Origin: Schaalia sp. JY-X169 | GTDB lineage: Bacteria; Actinomycetota; Actinomycetes; Actinomycetales; Actinomycetaceae | Assembly: GCF_014069575.1 (NCBI RefSeq) | Contig: NZ_CP059675.1 | Coordinates: forward strand, 496,001-560,000 | Length of the DNA stretch: 64,000 nt | Direction: 5' to 3' | In this document: positions 54,249 through 63,608 of the stretch, piece by piece | Position numbering within the stretch: position 1 is the first letter of the stretch | How the letters are laid out: the number at the start of each line of letters is the position of its first letter | Program-made: the position numbers and the translations under genes | The notes under the pieces: model-generated | Seen by the model: the letters and a program-made list of their open reading frames with translations, nothing else | What the model was told of the DNA's origin: nothing | Databases searched by the model: none

Positions 54249-56582
54249 CTAGCGACTTGCCGCGAAGTACACCGCCAACGACTGTGGCTCCATGGTGTAG
54301 CTTCCACCCGCCGCAGCCTGCTCGCCTTGGGCCAGAGCCAAAGCGGCCGAGTCAATCCCGCCCTCACGTTGCGTGGGCCAAGACGTGTCAGCCACCAGGA
54401 CCCAGGGGTTCCCGTGGCTCTCCGGCAGCGTAATCTTTGTTGGGTTCAGAGTCCCGTTGATCACAACGAGGGCATCCACATCGTCGAGCATTCGTCCTGA
54501 TCGGCGCATTTGGAAGACGCGGTTCTTGGGCTCCGACCATCCGTCGGCGCTCATGGGCGAACCTTTCCGGGTGAACCAGGAAACGTCAGGCAGCGTGTCG
54601 CCGTCGGGGATCTGTCCACTTGCAAACGACGTGGGTCGTAGCACGGGGTGTGCTGCGCGGAGCTCAAGTATGTACCGCACCCAGGAGAGCAGGTCCTCCT
54701 GGCTCTCATCCATTTCCCAGTCCACCCAGGAGATCGGGGAGTCCTGACAGTATGCATTGTTGTTTCCATATTGCGTACGGCCGAACTCATCCCCGGCCGT
54801 GATCATCGGCGTGCCTGCCGACACCAGCAGAGTTGTCAGCAGATTGCGACGTGACCTTTCACGTGCGTATGAAAGCTCCTCAACAACACCGGTCGGATCG
54901 GTTAGGTCCGGGTTCATAGCAGACGCTGCGGACGTTCCTTCAACGCCGTGGTTCCAGGAGTGATTGTTGTTAGTGCCATCCTGGTTGTTCTCCAGGTTCG
55001 CCATGTTGTGCTTATGGTCGTAGGAGGTGAGGTCGGCCAGGGTAAATCCGTCGTGTGCCGTCAGGAAGTTGACGGAAGCCAGCGGGCCACGCTTCGCGCC
55101 CGGTTGCCATCCGAACATGTCTGCAGATCCGGATAGGCGAGTAGCCAGATCATTGGGACCGGACACCTGCCGTCCAGCGGACTGCTGTTGGAAGTCCGTC
55201 AGCCAGAACTTGCGAATCGAGTCCCGATAGCGATCGTTCCACTCCCCGAACGGTATCGGGAAATGCCCGGTTTGCCAGCCGCCGAGGCCAAGATCCCAAG
55301 GCTCCGCAATCAGCTTGACGTCACGTAGGACGGGGTCTTGAGCCGCTGCAACCAGGAAGGGATGGAAGTCGGTGTACCCCGTGTCTAGGCGACCAAGAGT
55401 TGTGGCGAGATCAAAACGGAACCCGTCAACACCCATCGATTCAACCCAGTAGCGCAGGGAGTCCAGGGTCATCTGCACGACGCGTTCTTCCGAAAAGTTC
55501 AACGTGTTGCCACACCCGGTGTCATCAATCATGTAGCGAGGACGGTCGAGGACGCGGCGGTAGTACAGGAGAGAGTCGAGCCCGCGCCAACATACAGTCG
55601 GTCCAGTGTCTCCGCCCTCGCACGTGTGGTTGTAGACAACATCCAGGATGACCTCTATCCCGGCGCCATGCAGGATAGAAACCATGCCGCGGAACTCGTC
55701 AACAACGGCCCGGGGTCCTTGCGCCCGTGAGGACCGGGTCGCAAACGATGGTTCCGGGGCAAAGAACGACATCGTCGAGTATCCCCAGTAGTTTGTTAGC
55801 CCACGTTCCGTGAGGAAGGGTTCATCCATCTTCGCGTGGACAGGGAGAAGCTCGAGTGTCGTCACGCCGAGGGATTTGATGTACTCGATTGTTGCTGGGT
55901 GGGCGAGACCCGCATAAGTGCCCCTGAGTTCCTCCGGTACGCCGGGGAGATTCTTGGTGAAACCCTTAACGTGCAACTCGTAGAGGACCGTGTGATCGGG
56001 GCTGATACGAGGGCGTGGTGCGATAGCGAAGCCATTGCCAATCACCACGGACACGGGGGCGAACAGGGCGGAGTTGAGGTTCGACTGTGCGAGAGGATAT
56101 GTCGTCGGGTACATTTCGTGGTCGACATGGTGGGCGTGCAGAGCCGCGCTCAGTTCAGGGGTGCCTGAGATGGCGCGCGCATACGGATCCATAAGGAACT
56201 TTGAAGGGTTGTAGTAGAGCCCCGCATCGGGGTCCCACGGGCCGAAGGCTCGGAACCCATAGGTTGCGCCCTCGCTAATGCCATCGAGGTGTCCGTGCCA
56301 CAGGCCTCTGTCAGGTCCGTGAAGGGCCCAGCGTTGTTCTCTTCTTCCGCTTCCCTCTCCCGACACCACACAGAAGTCGACTGCGGTCGCATGTGCTGCA
56401 ACCACTGAGATATCCACACCCCCGTCAGGGCACACCCAAACCCCAATCCGGTCAGGGTTGGGGCTCACTCGAGGAACGGGCGTGGGCGAGGGGAGAAGTA
56501 CGGTTTCATTGGGCCGCGTTGCATTAGGGCTTGTCACGTTGTTCCCCCCGGTCCATTGCGCTCCGCCACCACTCCAAGGCAT
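54249..56582 (-). CDS. glgX: Glycogen debranching enzyme
   Basis: 777 residues; a later Met or GTG could be the real start because the first 40 residues are Pro/Asn-rich. An N-terminal CBM48 domain precedes the GH13_11 barrel. The nucleophile Asp is in VDGFRFDLATTLGR, the Glu in VKLIAEPWDLG, and the third Asp in NFLTAHDGFTLADL. It cuts alpha-1,6 branches of limit dextrins left by GlgP (44493). It is divergent from etfB; the overlapping extension of that gene is not real. Confidence 0.95.
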   Translation of the reverse strand: MPWSGGGAQWTGGNNVTSPNATRPNETVLLPSPTPVPRVSPNPDRIGVWVCPDGGVDISVVAAHATAVDFCVVSGEGSGRREQRWALHGPDRGLWHGHLDGISEGATYGFRAFGPWDPDAGLYYNPSKFLMDPYARAISGTPELSAALHAHHVDHEMYPTTYPLAQSNLNSALFAPVSVVIGNGFAIAPRPRISPDHTVLYELHVKGFTKNLPGVPEELRGTYAGLAHPATIEYIKSLGVTTLELLPVHAKMDEPFLTERGLTNYWGYSTMSFFAPEPSFATRSSRAQGPRAVVDEFRGMVSILHGAGIEVILDVVYNHTCEGGDTGPTVCWRGLDSLLYYRRVLDRPRYMIDDTGCGNTLNFSEERVVQMTLDSLRYWVESMGVDGFRFDLATTLGRLDTGYTDFHPFLVAAAQDPVLRDVKLIAEPWDLGLGGWQTGHFPIPFGEWNDRYRDSIRKFWLTDFQQQSAGRQVSGPNDLATRLSGSADMFGWQPGAKRGPLASVNFLTAHDGFTLADLTSYDHKHNMANLENNQDGTNNNHSWNHGVEGTSAASAMNPDLTDPTGVVEELSYARERSRRNLLTTLLVSAGTPMITAGDEFGRTQYGNNNAYCQDSPISWVDWEMDESQEDLLSWVRYILELRAAHPVLRPTSFASGQIPDGDTLPDVSWFTRKGSPMSADGWSEPKNRVFQMRRSGRMLDDVDALVVINGTLNPTKITLPESHGNPWVLVADTSWPTQREGGIDSAALALAQGEQAAAGGSYTMEPQSLAVYFAASR

Positions 56583-56673
56583 GGCTCTTCATACCCCAAG
56601 CTTGCACCATCTTCTGACTTTCAGAGCGCGATCTCACCAACAAGCGTCCAAATGTGCATGGCAGACTATTCTC

Positions 56674-57465
56674 ATGAGAATCGTTGTATGTGTAAAACAT
56701 GTCCCAGATGCTGACTCGGACAGGCGAATAGAACAGGGGCGTTTGGTACGCGGTGAGGATGATGTCCTCAATGAACTGGACGAACACGCCATTGAGGCAG
56801 CCGTTTCGATTGTCGAAGATCTGGGCGGTGAAGTGGTTGCGCTAACAATGGGACCGGCAGACTCCGAGGACGCACTGGTGAGAGCCCTGCAGATGGGAGC
56901 GGACCGTGGTGTCCTCATTAGCGATGATTCACTTGCGGGGGCAGATGCCGTTGGAACCGCCAGAATCCTTGCTCGGGCGATCGAAGTGATCGGGGACGAA
57001 GGGCCGGTTGACCTGGTGCTTACGGGAATGGCGAGCCTCGATGGAATGACCTCAATGCTTGCACCCGCTTTAGCAACATACTTGAACTGGCCGCTGCTCG
57101 ACATTGCCCATTCCGTTGAGATTGCTGCCGATGCTCCCAGCACCGTCACCGTCGAGCGCAGGGTTGATGGCTCACTGGACACGCTGAAGGCACGTACCCC
57201 CGTCGTGGTTTCCGTGACCGACCAGGTCAACGAGCCCCGCTATCCGTCATTCAAGGACCTTCGTGCAGCTCGGGCCAAGCCCCTTGACATCTGGGAAGGT
57301 TGGGATTGGGCGGGTCCTGCTAGCGAACTTGAGTCCCTGCCCATCAGCGCGATTGAGGTGGTCGCGGCGACCCCCGTTCAGCGCGAAGAGGGCGTGGTCA
57401 TCACAGATTCCGGCGAGGGCGGCAGCGCGTTGGCTGCGTTCCTCGCAGACAAGATTGAGAAGTAG
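56674..57465 (+). CDS. etfB: Electron transfer flavoprotein subunit beta
   Basis: 263 residues from ATG 56674; a longer frame upstream runs antisense to glgX. Family features: MRIVVCVKHVPD at the start, LNELDEHAIEAAV, and GMASLDGMTSMLAPALA, which binds AMP or part of FAD. It pairs with EtfA as a soluble electron carrier from flavin dehydrogenases to a quinone reductase or nitrogenase/bifurcating partner. No acyl-CoA dehydrogenase lies beside it here. Confidence 0.92.
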   Translation: MRIVVCVKHVPDADSDRRIEQGRLVRGEDDVLNELDEHAIEAAVSIVEDLGGEVVALTMGPADSEDALVRALQMGADRGVLISDDSLAGADAVGTARILARAIEVIGDEGPVDLVLTGMASLDGMTSMLAPALATYLNWPLLDIAHSVEIAADAPSTVTVERRVDGSLDTLKARTPVVVSVTDQVNEPRYPSFKDLRAARAKPLDIWEGWDWAGPASELESLPISAIEVVAATPVQREEGVVITDSGEGGSALAAFLADKIEK

Positions 57466-57479
57466 GGAGGACAGTCGAC

Positions 57480-58460
57480 ATGGAACGGATTGACAAGCCC
57501 ATACTGGTCGTTGTTGAGAATGAGAAGACCATTGACGAACCAACCCTGTCCTTAGCGTCGGTGAAAGTCCTCCATTTCGCCCGAACTCTAACAACCGGCA
57601 CCGTTGCCGCTCTCAGCGTGGCGCAGGACATTGACGAGGACGGGCTTCGCCTTGGCGGGGCTGACGTCATCTATGTGCCCGAATCTGGCGGCTACTCACC
57701 CCTGGTTCCAGCTGCAATCGCTGACACCGCGCGCTCAGCCGTAGAAAACCTGGGTGATGTTGGTGCTGTGCTGACGGTTACCACCTACCTTGGTCGCGCT
57801 GTGACAGCTATGCTGGCAACCGCATTTCAAGCGGGCGGAGCCGTCGACGTCACCCGTGTTTGGGTGAGCGGATCTGAACTCTTTGCACAGAAAGCGGCCC
57901 TTGGTGGCGCGTGGGAGACATCCTTCCACACCACGCAGGGTGCCCCTGTTCTGGCAGTTAGGCCGGGGTTTGGGGACAAAGAGGGACCAGCGGGCGAAGG
58001 AAAGATCGTCTCGCTCGCACCCCGACTCTCCTCGGGCGCACTGCAGGTCGAGGTTATTTCTCACGTGGTCGAACCGAAAGGATCGCGTGTCTCGTTGACC
58101 GATGCGGATGTGGTTGTTGCGGGAGGGCGCGGCACGAATGGCGATTTCACCTTGGTTGAGAATCTGGCAGATGCCCTCGGAGGGGCAGTTGGAGCCACTC
58201 GCGTAGCCTGTGACGAAGGATGGGTCCCGCGAGCGGCTCAGATTGGCCAGACTGGGGTGACAGTTGCTCCCAAACTGTTTGTGGGTCTCGGCGTCTCCGG
58301 AGCGGTCCATCACACGTGTGGGATGCTGGGATCACAGATTATCGTCGCGGTCGTTGATGACCCGGATGCTCCCATAATTGAACTCGCAGATTTCACGGTT
58401 GTGGGGGACGTAAGTGAGGTCGTGCCCCAGGCTCTGGAAATCCTTTCGGCGCAAAGCTAG
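57480..58460 (+). CDS. etfA: Electron transfer flavoprotein subunit alpha
   Basis: 326 residues, 14 bases after etfB with GGAGG upstream. The C-terminal FAD domain shows VVAGGRGTNGDF, GGAVGATRVACDEGWVPRAAQIGQTG and LFVGLGVSGAVHHTCGM. In the usual GSGIQH the Gln is replaced: GLGVSGAVHHTCG keeps the His. The etfBA-desulfurase-mnmA order is seen in other actinobacteria. Confidence 0.93.
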   Translation: MERIDKPILVVVENEKTIDEPTLSLASVKVLHFARTLTTGTVAALSVAQDIDEDGLRLGGADVIYVPESGGYSPLVPAAIADTARSAVENLGDVGAVLTVTTYLGRAVTAMLATAFQAGGAVDVTRVWVSGSELFAQKAALGGAWETSFHTTQGAPVLAVRPGFGDKEGPAGEGKIVSLAPRLSSGALQVEVISHVVEPKGSRVSLTDADVVVAGGRGTNGDFTLVENLADALGGAVGATRVACDEGWVPRAAQIGQTGVTVAPKLFVGLGVSGAVHHTCGMLGSQIIVAVVDDPDAPIIELADFTVVGDVSEVVPQALEILSAQS

Positions 58461-58473
58461 GGACGCCACCAAG

Positions 58474-59745
58474 TTGAGGAAAACTCCCGACAAACCCCCA
58501 CTCGGTCCCGTCTATCTAGACCACGCAGCAACCACCCCCATGCGAGCGTCCGCGAAGCGGGCCTGGCTTGAGACCGTTGATGAACTCTCGGCTCGACCGG
58601 GAAACCCCTCGTCGCTCCACGCTGGTGGACGAGGGGCACGGTTGCTGTTGGAGCAGGCACGGGAGCGGCTCGCAGAGGCGCTTGGAGCCGAACGTGCCGA
58701 AGTGGTCTTCACTTCCGGTGCAACAGAGTCAGCCGCTCTGGGAGTGACAGGTGCTGCACTGGGCCGCAGAGCGAAGCTCCCCGAATCAGAGTGGGCGTGG
58801 CTACTTTCAGGTGTGGAACACCCGGCAGTTCTTGAGCAACGCGTGCCCCTGCGCGCGAACGGCATTACTGACCTGATGATCCCGTTGCAAGATGACGGAG
58901 TCATCGACCTGGACGAGGACGCCCTGGCGTCTCGTACTGCCGGGCGTGAGGTTGCCCTTGGTTCGCTGGCAATGGTTTGCTCCGAGACAGGAGTGATCCA
59001 GCCACTTGAGGAGTTCACACAGATCTGCCGCAGACTTGCACCGGGTGCGTACGTACACTCCGATGCGACGCAGGCAATCGGTAACCTTCCTGTGTCTTTC
59101 TCTGCTCTCGGCCTTGACCTCATGACGATTGGCGGTCACAAATTTGGGGCGCCAGTGGGAACCGGCGCACTGCTTGTAAAGAGAGGTGTAGCGCTCAAGT
59201 CCGATCGGCCCGGAGGTGGCCACGAACGAGGGATTCGCTCAGGAACCCCGGATGTTGCCGACGCGGTTGCTCTTAGCGTCGCAGCACAGGAAGCAGTGGG
59301 TGAACTCGGTGAGCGTCGACGTGTGACAGCCAAAATGCGCGCCAAACTTCTGGGGGGACTTCCCGAGCAAGTTGCGCTGACAACGACTGCCGGAGCCGTT
59401 GAGTCGATAGTTCACCTCAGCCTCCCGACTGCCCACCCCGAGGTCATCCTGCTAGAGATGGACCGCCAGGGCATCCACGTTTCAGCCGGTTCCGCGTGCC
59501 ACGCAGGCGTTACCAGACCCTCTTCCGTCCTCCTCCACATGGGGCGTGATGAACACTCCGCCCTCGGGGTTCTCAGAGTGTCAATGAGTGCCACAACTTC
59601 AGAAGAAGAGATTGACAGATTCCTCGCAGCTTTGCCCCACGCTCTTGAGCAAGCGCAACGGATGGACCAGTATGACCTGCGAGGTAGCTCCCGGTCATTT
59701 CGCCGAAAGGGTGGGGAGATGGAAGGTCAGGGGGTCCCAAAATGA
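58474..59745 (+). CDS. Cysteine desulfurase (NifS/IscS class)
   Basis: 423 residues from TTG 58474; the frame is open further into etfA, but that part is not homologous. YLDHAATTPMR opens the aminotransferase class V fold. PLP lysine: TIGGHKFGAPVGTGAL. Catalytic Cys: VSAGSACHAGVTRPSSVL. It takes sulfur from Cys for Fe-S clusters and thiolation. Its stop overlaps mnmA by four bases, so the immediate partner is probably the tRNA thiouridylase. The cystine symporter at 2087 would supply the substrate. Confidence 0.9.
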   Translation: MRKTPDKPPLGPVYLDHAATTPMRASAKRAWLETVDELSARPGNPSSLHAGGRGARLLLEQARERLAEALGAERAEVVFTSGATESAALGVTGAALGRRAKLPESEWAWLLSGVEHPAVLEQRVPLRANGITDLMIPLQDDGVIDLDEDALASRTAGREVALGSLAMVCSETGVIQPLEEFTQICRRLAPGAYVHSDATQAIGNLPVSFSALGLDLMTIGGHKFGAPVGTGALLVKRGVALKSDRPGGGHERGIRSGTPDVADAVALSVAAQEAVGELGERRRVTAKMRAKLLGGLPEQVALTTTAGAVESIVHLSLPTAHPEVILLEMDRQGIHVSAGSACHAGVTRPSSVLLHMGRDEHSALGVLRVSMSATTSEEEIDRFLAALPHALEQAQRMDQYDLRGSSRSFRRKGGEMEGQGVPK

Positions 59746-60953
59746 GAGTTCTTGCGGCACTGTCGGGCGGCGTTGATTCAGCTGTTGCAGCGGCGCTTGC
59801 GGTCGACGCCGGTCATGATGTCACAGCCGTGCACATGGCGTTGTCTAGTGAACCGCAAGCCTGCCGGGTCGGATCCCGGGGCTGCTGTTCCCTAGAGGAC
59901 TCCCAGGATGCGGCGCGAGCTGCGGAGATCCTCGGGGTTCCCTTCTATGTTTGGGACCTTTCAGAGCAGTTCGAGGAGACTGTCATTGACGACTTCTTGG
60001 CGGAGTACCGAGCGGGGCACACACCGAACCCCTGCGTTCGTTGTAATGAGTTCGTGAAGTTCAAAGAGTTGCTGGATCGCGGTCGAGCCCTAGGTTTCGA
60101 TGCGGTTTGCACGGGTCACTACGCGAAGATGGTCCATGGACCAGATGGTTGCGAACTTCATCGCGGCGATGATGAGTTGAAGGACCAGAGTTACGTTCTG
60201 GCGGTGATGGGCCGCGACGAGCTATCGCATGTTCTACTTCCACTGGGCGATGCGCCCTCGAAGGCATGGGTCCGTGAGCAGGCGGAAATCCGTGGTCTTG
60301 GGGTTTCCAACAAACCTGATTCGTACGATATTTGCTTCATTCCCGACGGTGACACGGGCGGATTCCTTGAGCGCCACCTCGGCTCGGCGCCCGGGCAGAT
60401 TGTCGATGAAGACGGCACGGTGCTCGGTGAGCATTCCGGGTATTACAAGTACACGATCGGGCAGAGAAAGGGCCTGCGCATTGGGACGCCCTCGACATCA
60501 GGAAAACCAAGGTACGTATTGGCGACCGAACCTGCAACCAATACCGTAGTGGTAGGCGAGTCGACTCTACTTTCCGTGAACACGATCGCGACCAGGAACC
60601 TGGTTTGGCAGTCAGCTCCGGAAGACCTCGTTGTGGACGAGGACGCGCAGGAAGCGTTTGGTACAGCAATGGGGACAAGGGCCCTGAGAGACGTCCCTGA
60701 GAACGTCTTCACGGTGCAGATTCGAGCTCACGGCACACCAACGGTGGTTTCTGCTCTGCAGATCGAATCGGGGCACGACGGCGACGCCCTCGAACACTTG
60801 GTCGTTAAGCTGGCGGAGCCGATCCGTGGGGTCGCGCCCGGCCAGTCCCTGGTGGTCTACAAGGGGCGACGGGTTGTTGCAGAGGGCACCATTGCGACCG
60901 CGGTGAGGACTGCGATGTCGGTCTCATCATCGCAGCGTACGAATGTGGCATAG
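59742..60953 (+). CDS. mnmA: tRNA-specific 2-thiouridylase
   Basis: 403 residues. ATP pyrophosphatase loop SGGVDSAVAAAL near the start, then the two reactive cysteines in NPCVRCNEFVKF and DSYDICFIPDGD, and the late YVLATEPATNTVVVG domain. It makes 2-thiouridine at wobble position 34 of tRNAs for Lys, Glu and Gln. It is translationally coupled to the desulfurase by ATGA. Confidence 0.95.
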   Translation: MRVLAALSGGVDSAVAAALAVDAGHDVTAVHMALSSEPQACRVGSRGCCSLEDSQDAARAAEILGVPFYVWDLSEQFEETVIDDFLAEYRAGHTPNPCVRCNEFVKFKELLDRGRALGFDAVCTGHYAKMVHGPDGCELHRGDDELKDQSYVLAVMGRDELSHVLLPLGDAPSKAWVREQAEIRGLGVSNKPDSYDICFIPDGDTGGFLERHLGSAPGQIVDEDGTVLGEHSGYYKYTIGQRKGLRIGTPSTSGKPRYVLATEPATNTVVVGESTLLSVNTIATRNLVWQSAPEDLVVDEDAQEAFGTAMGTRALRDVPENVFTVQIRAHGTPTVVSALQIESGHDGDALEHLVVKLAEPIRGVAPGQSLVVYKGRRVVAEGTIATAVRTAMSVSSSQRTNVA

Positions 60954-61461
60954 TTTGTAATCAGCCGTGTTTTGGGGCCGCGACACGCCCGAAACGTGAG
61001 CATTGGAGCCGAAGATGCCGACGGGGTGGTGTGTATCTCGTCCCAGGGAGTTGGCGTTGGGGGCCAAGGCATGCCAAACTATGCAAGCTGCCCTGCGCAA
61101 GCGGGGTGGTCCTGGACGCGGTAGACGCTGAAGGTTGAGGCACTTTTCGGTTCCTCCTTCTTCAGTTTGTACTTGCAGAAAGGTAAGGCCCGGGCACCAG
61201 AGCCTGGCCGACGGGAATACCCCACAGCCCTAGTTTCCAAAGTGGAAGCAGGTCGGGGCTCAGTTCGCTGAGTTCCGATTCCGACAGGGTTCAAGACGTG
61301 GGAGAACAAGTCGGCACTAGCGGACCCCGGAGCCGTAGTTCTTTTGACAAGACATAGGCCCAACCAGAGCCGATCTGGAAGCCGCAACGGTGTGCGTCTC
61401 ATCGCAGACACGCCCGAATGCGGGGGCCGGTGACGAATCTGTACGAGAAGAGGTAGACGGC
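60954..61461 (+). promoter_or_regulatory. Long leader of the S10 ribosomal operon
   Basis: 508 bases with no convincing gene. It contains a stable hairpin: CTCAG (61259-61263), TTCG loop, CTGAG (61268-61272), extendable to nine pairs with two G-T. A TTGACA is at 61344-61349 without a good -10 at the usual distance. Another GC-rich pairing is near 61186-61208 (GGCCCGGGC/GCCTGGCC). S10 operons are often regulated in the leader by L4 binding, but the element was not recognised here. Confidence 0.5.
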
Positions 61462-61770
61462 ATGGCGGCACAAAAAATCCGCATCCGGCTGAAGTCGTAT
61501 GACCACGAGGTCATCGATAGCTCTGCGCGCAAGATTGTAGATACTGTGCAGCGTGCTGGTGCCACTGTCGTGGGCCCGGTGCCGCTTCCGACCGAGAAGA
61601 ACGTGTTTGTCGTTATTCGGTCGCCGCACAAGGACAAGGACAGCCGCGAGCAGTTCGAGATGCGCACGCATAAGCGGCTCATCGACATCATTGATCCCAC
61701 GCCCAAGGCCGTTGATTCGCTTATGCGTCTCGACCTGCCGGCGGACGTGAACATCGAGATTAAACTCTGA
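61462..61770 (+). CDS. rpsJ: Ribosomal protein S10
   Basis: 102 residues from ATG 61462 with AGAGGTAG upstream; an upstream frame extension is not part of S10. Typical sequence [18 protein letters not shown] and [10 protein letters not shown] 30S head protein, also NusB's partner in antitermination. First gene of the S10 operon. Confidence 0.97.
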   Translation: MAAQKIRIRLKSYDHEVIDSSARKIVDTVQRAGATVVGPVPLPTEKNVFVVIRSPHKDKDSREQFEMRTHKRLIDIIDPTPKAVDSLMRLDLPADVNIEIKL

Positions 61771-61780
61771 GGACATCGGA

Positions 61781-62431
61781 ATGACTACTGACACCAAGAC
61801 TGCGGCCCTACTCGGCCGCAAGCTCGGCATGACCCAGGTCTGGGACGAGGACGGAAAAGTTGTCCCCCTGACGGTTGTGCAGGTTGGCAAGAACGTCGTT
61901 ACTCAGGTGCGTACCGAAGAGAACGACGGCTACTCTGCCGTCCAAATTGGCTTTGAGGATATTGATCCTCGTCGCGTGACCAAGCCTCTGCTTGGCCACT
62001 TTGAAAAGGCCGGGGTTACACCCAAGCGCCACCTCGCGGAGTTCCGCACAGCCGCAGCCGCAGATTTTGCGGTTGGCTCGGAACTTGCAGCCGACACCTT
62101 TGAAGTGGGCCAGAAGGTTGATGTTTCTGGCAACACCAAGGGCAAGGGCTTCGCAGGTGTGATGAAGCGTCACGGCTTTGCAGGTGGCCCAGCATCACAC
62201 GGCGCTCACAAGATCCACCGCAAGCCCGGTTCAATCGGTGCTTGTGCGACTCCTGGTCGCATCTTCCGCGGACAGCGCATGGCTGGCCGCATGGGTGGAG
62301 AAAAGCGCACGGTCCAGAACCTGATTGTTCAGGGCGTCGACACAGAACGTGGCCTCCTGCTGATCAAGGGTGCTATTCCCGGCCCTCGTAAGGCTGTTGT
62401 CATGGTTCGTACCGCTGTGAAGGGGGCCTGA
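61781..62431 (+). CDS. rplC: Ribosomal protein L3
   Basis: 216 residues. [16 protein letters not shown] at the N-terminus, [16 protein letters not shown] and [15 protein letters not shown] in the loop that reaches the peptidyl-transferase centre. Ten bases after rpsJ. Confidence 0.97.
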   Translation: MTTDTKTAALLGRKLGMTQVWDEDGKVVPLTVVQVGKNVVTQVRTEENDGYSAVQIGFEDIDPRRVTKPLLGHFEKAGVTPKRHLAEFRTAAAADFAVGSELAADTFEVGQKVDVSGNTKGKGFAGVMKRHGFAGGPASHGAHKIHRKPGSIGACATPGRIFRGQRMAGRMGGEKRTVQNLIVQGVDTERGLLLIKGAIPGPRKAVVMVRTAVKGA

Positions 62432-62433
62432 GC

Positions 62434-63285
62434 ATGGCGAAGAACATCACCGTAGGTGAAGATCGTAAGGTTCCTGTCTACGACGCCGAGGGCGCAAAGA
62501 CGAAGGCAACCGTTGTTCTCCCGGCGTCGATTTTCGACGTTGCTCTGAACATTCCACTTATCCACCAGGTCGTCGAGGCGCAGCGTGCTGCAGCCCGACA
62601 GGGAACCCACGCGACGAAGACTCGCTCGGAGGTTTCCGGCGGCGGTAAGAAGCCGTGGCGTCAGAAGGGTACAGGTCGCGCTCGTCAGGGTTCGATCCGC
62701 GCTCCCCAGTGGAAGGGTGGAGCTGTTGTCCACGGACCACAGCCGCGTGACTACTCGCAGCGCACACCCAAGAAGATGATTGCGGGCGCTCTGCGCTCTG
62801 CACTGTCGGATCGCGCTCGTAACGACGCGATTATCGTCTTCTCAAGCCTTGTGTCGTCTGATACTCCTTCCACGAAGGCAGCAATCGCGACACTGCGCGC
62901 AGTTACAGATGCCAAGAAGGTTCTGATCGTTATCGATCGTGAGCAGGCTGGAGCAGAGGTCGCTGTACGTTCTTTCAAGAACATTGAGGGCGTAGGCATC
63001 GTCTGGTCGGATCAGTTGAACACATATGACGTGGTTGATTCAGATCGCGTTGTGTTCACCGAAGCAGCCCTCGCCGCCTACATCGAGCGCATCAACAAGG
63101 CACGCGCCCACGCGGCACGAGAAATCGCTGAAGCGCAGGACGAGGTCGTTGAGTCCAAGGTCAAGGCGAAGAAGGAAGCGAAGGCCGACAAGACCACGGA
63201 GTCTTACGAAGCCGATCACGCCAAGAAGGAAGCCAAGACCGCTAAGGCCGAAGCTGCAAAAAAGGCTAAGGAGGACGACAAGTGA
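62434..63285 (+). CDS. rplD: Ribosomal protein L4 with a charged C-terminal extension
   Basis: 283 residues, where L4 is usually 200-220. The core is normal, with the long loop [28 protein letters not shown]. After about residue 220 comes a Lys/Glu/Ala-rich tail ([27 protein letters not shown]), probably helical and exposed. It contacts 23S rRNA and may repress its own operon. The stop overlaps rplW. Confidence 0.96.
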   Translation: MAKNITVGEDRKVPVYDAEGAKTKATVVLPASIFDVALNIPLIHQVVEAQRAAARQGTHATKTRSEVSGGGKKPWRQKGTGRARQGSIRAPQWKGGAVVHGPQPRDYSQRTPKKMIAGALRSALSDRARNDAIIVFSSLVSSDTPSTKAAIATLRAVTDAKKVLIVIDREQAGAEVAVRSFKNIEGVGIVWSDQLNTYDVVDSDRVVFTEAALAAYIERINKARAHAAREIAEAQDEVVESKVKAKKEAKADKTTESYEADHAKKEAKTAKAEAAKKAKEDDK

Positions 63286-63587
63286 GCCTCGAAGCAACAA
63301 AGAATCCGCGTGACATCATCTTGAAGCCCGTCGTGACTGAGAAGTCATCACTGAGCCAGGATGAAGGAAAGTACACGTTTGAAGTTGACCCCAGGGCCAA
63401 CAAGACGGAAATCAAGAACGCGATCGAAGATCTCTTTGGCGTGAAGGTTGAGAAGGTAGCGACTCAGAACCGTCAGGGCAAGGCTTTCCGCCGCCGTGAT
63501 GGTCTTGGACGTCGCAAGAACGTCAAGCGTGCGATCGTCACTGTCCGCGAAGGTTCCATCGACATTTTCGGTGAGTCCGGGATCTAG
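63282..63587 (+). CDS. rplW: Ribosomal protein L23
   Basis: 101 residues from a GTG overlapping the rplD stop. [26 protein letters not shown] and [24 protein letters not shown] are typical. It sits at the tunnel exit and docks SRP and trigger factor. Confidence 0.96.
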   Translation: MSLEATKNPRDIILKPVVTEKSSLSQDEGKYTFEVDPRANKTEIKNAIEDLFGVKVEKVATQNRQGKAFRRRDGLGRRKNVKRAIVTVREGSIDIFGESGI

Positions 63588-63608
63588 AGCGCAGGGGTAG
63601 AAGAAATA

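Noticed and set aside
56458-56673. Upstream extension of etfB
   Set aside because: It is antisense to glgX, and the family N-terminus begins exactly at ATG 56674.
61344-61349. TTGACA as the S10 operon promoter
   Set aside because: No acceptable -10 box lies 16-18 bases downstream.
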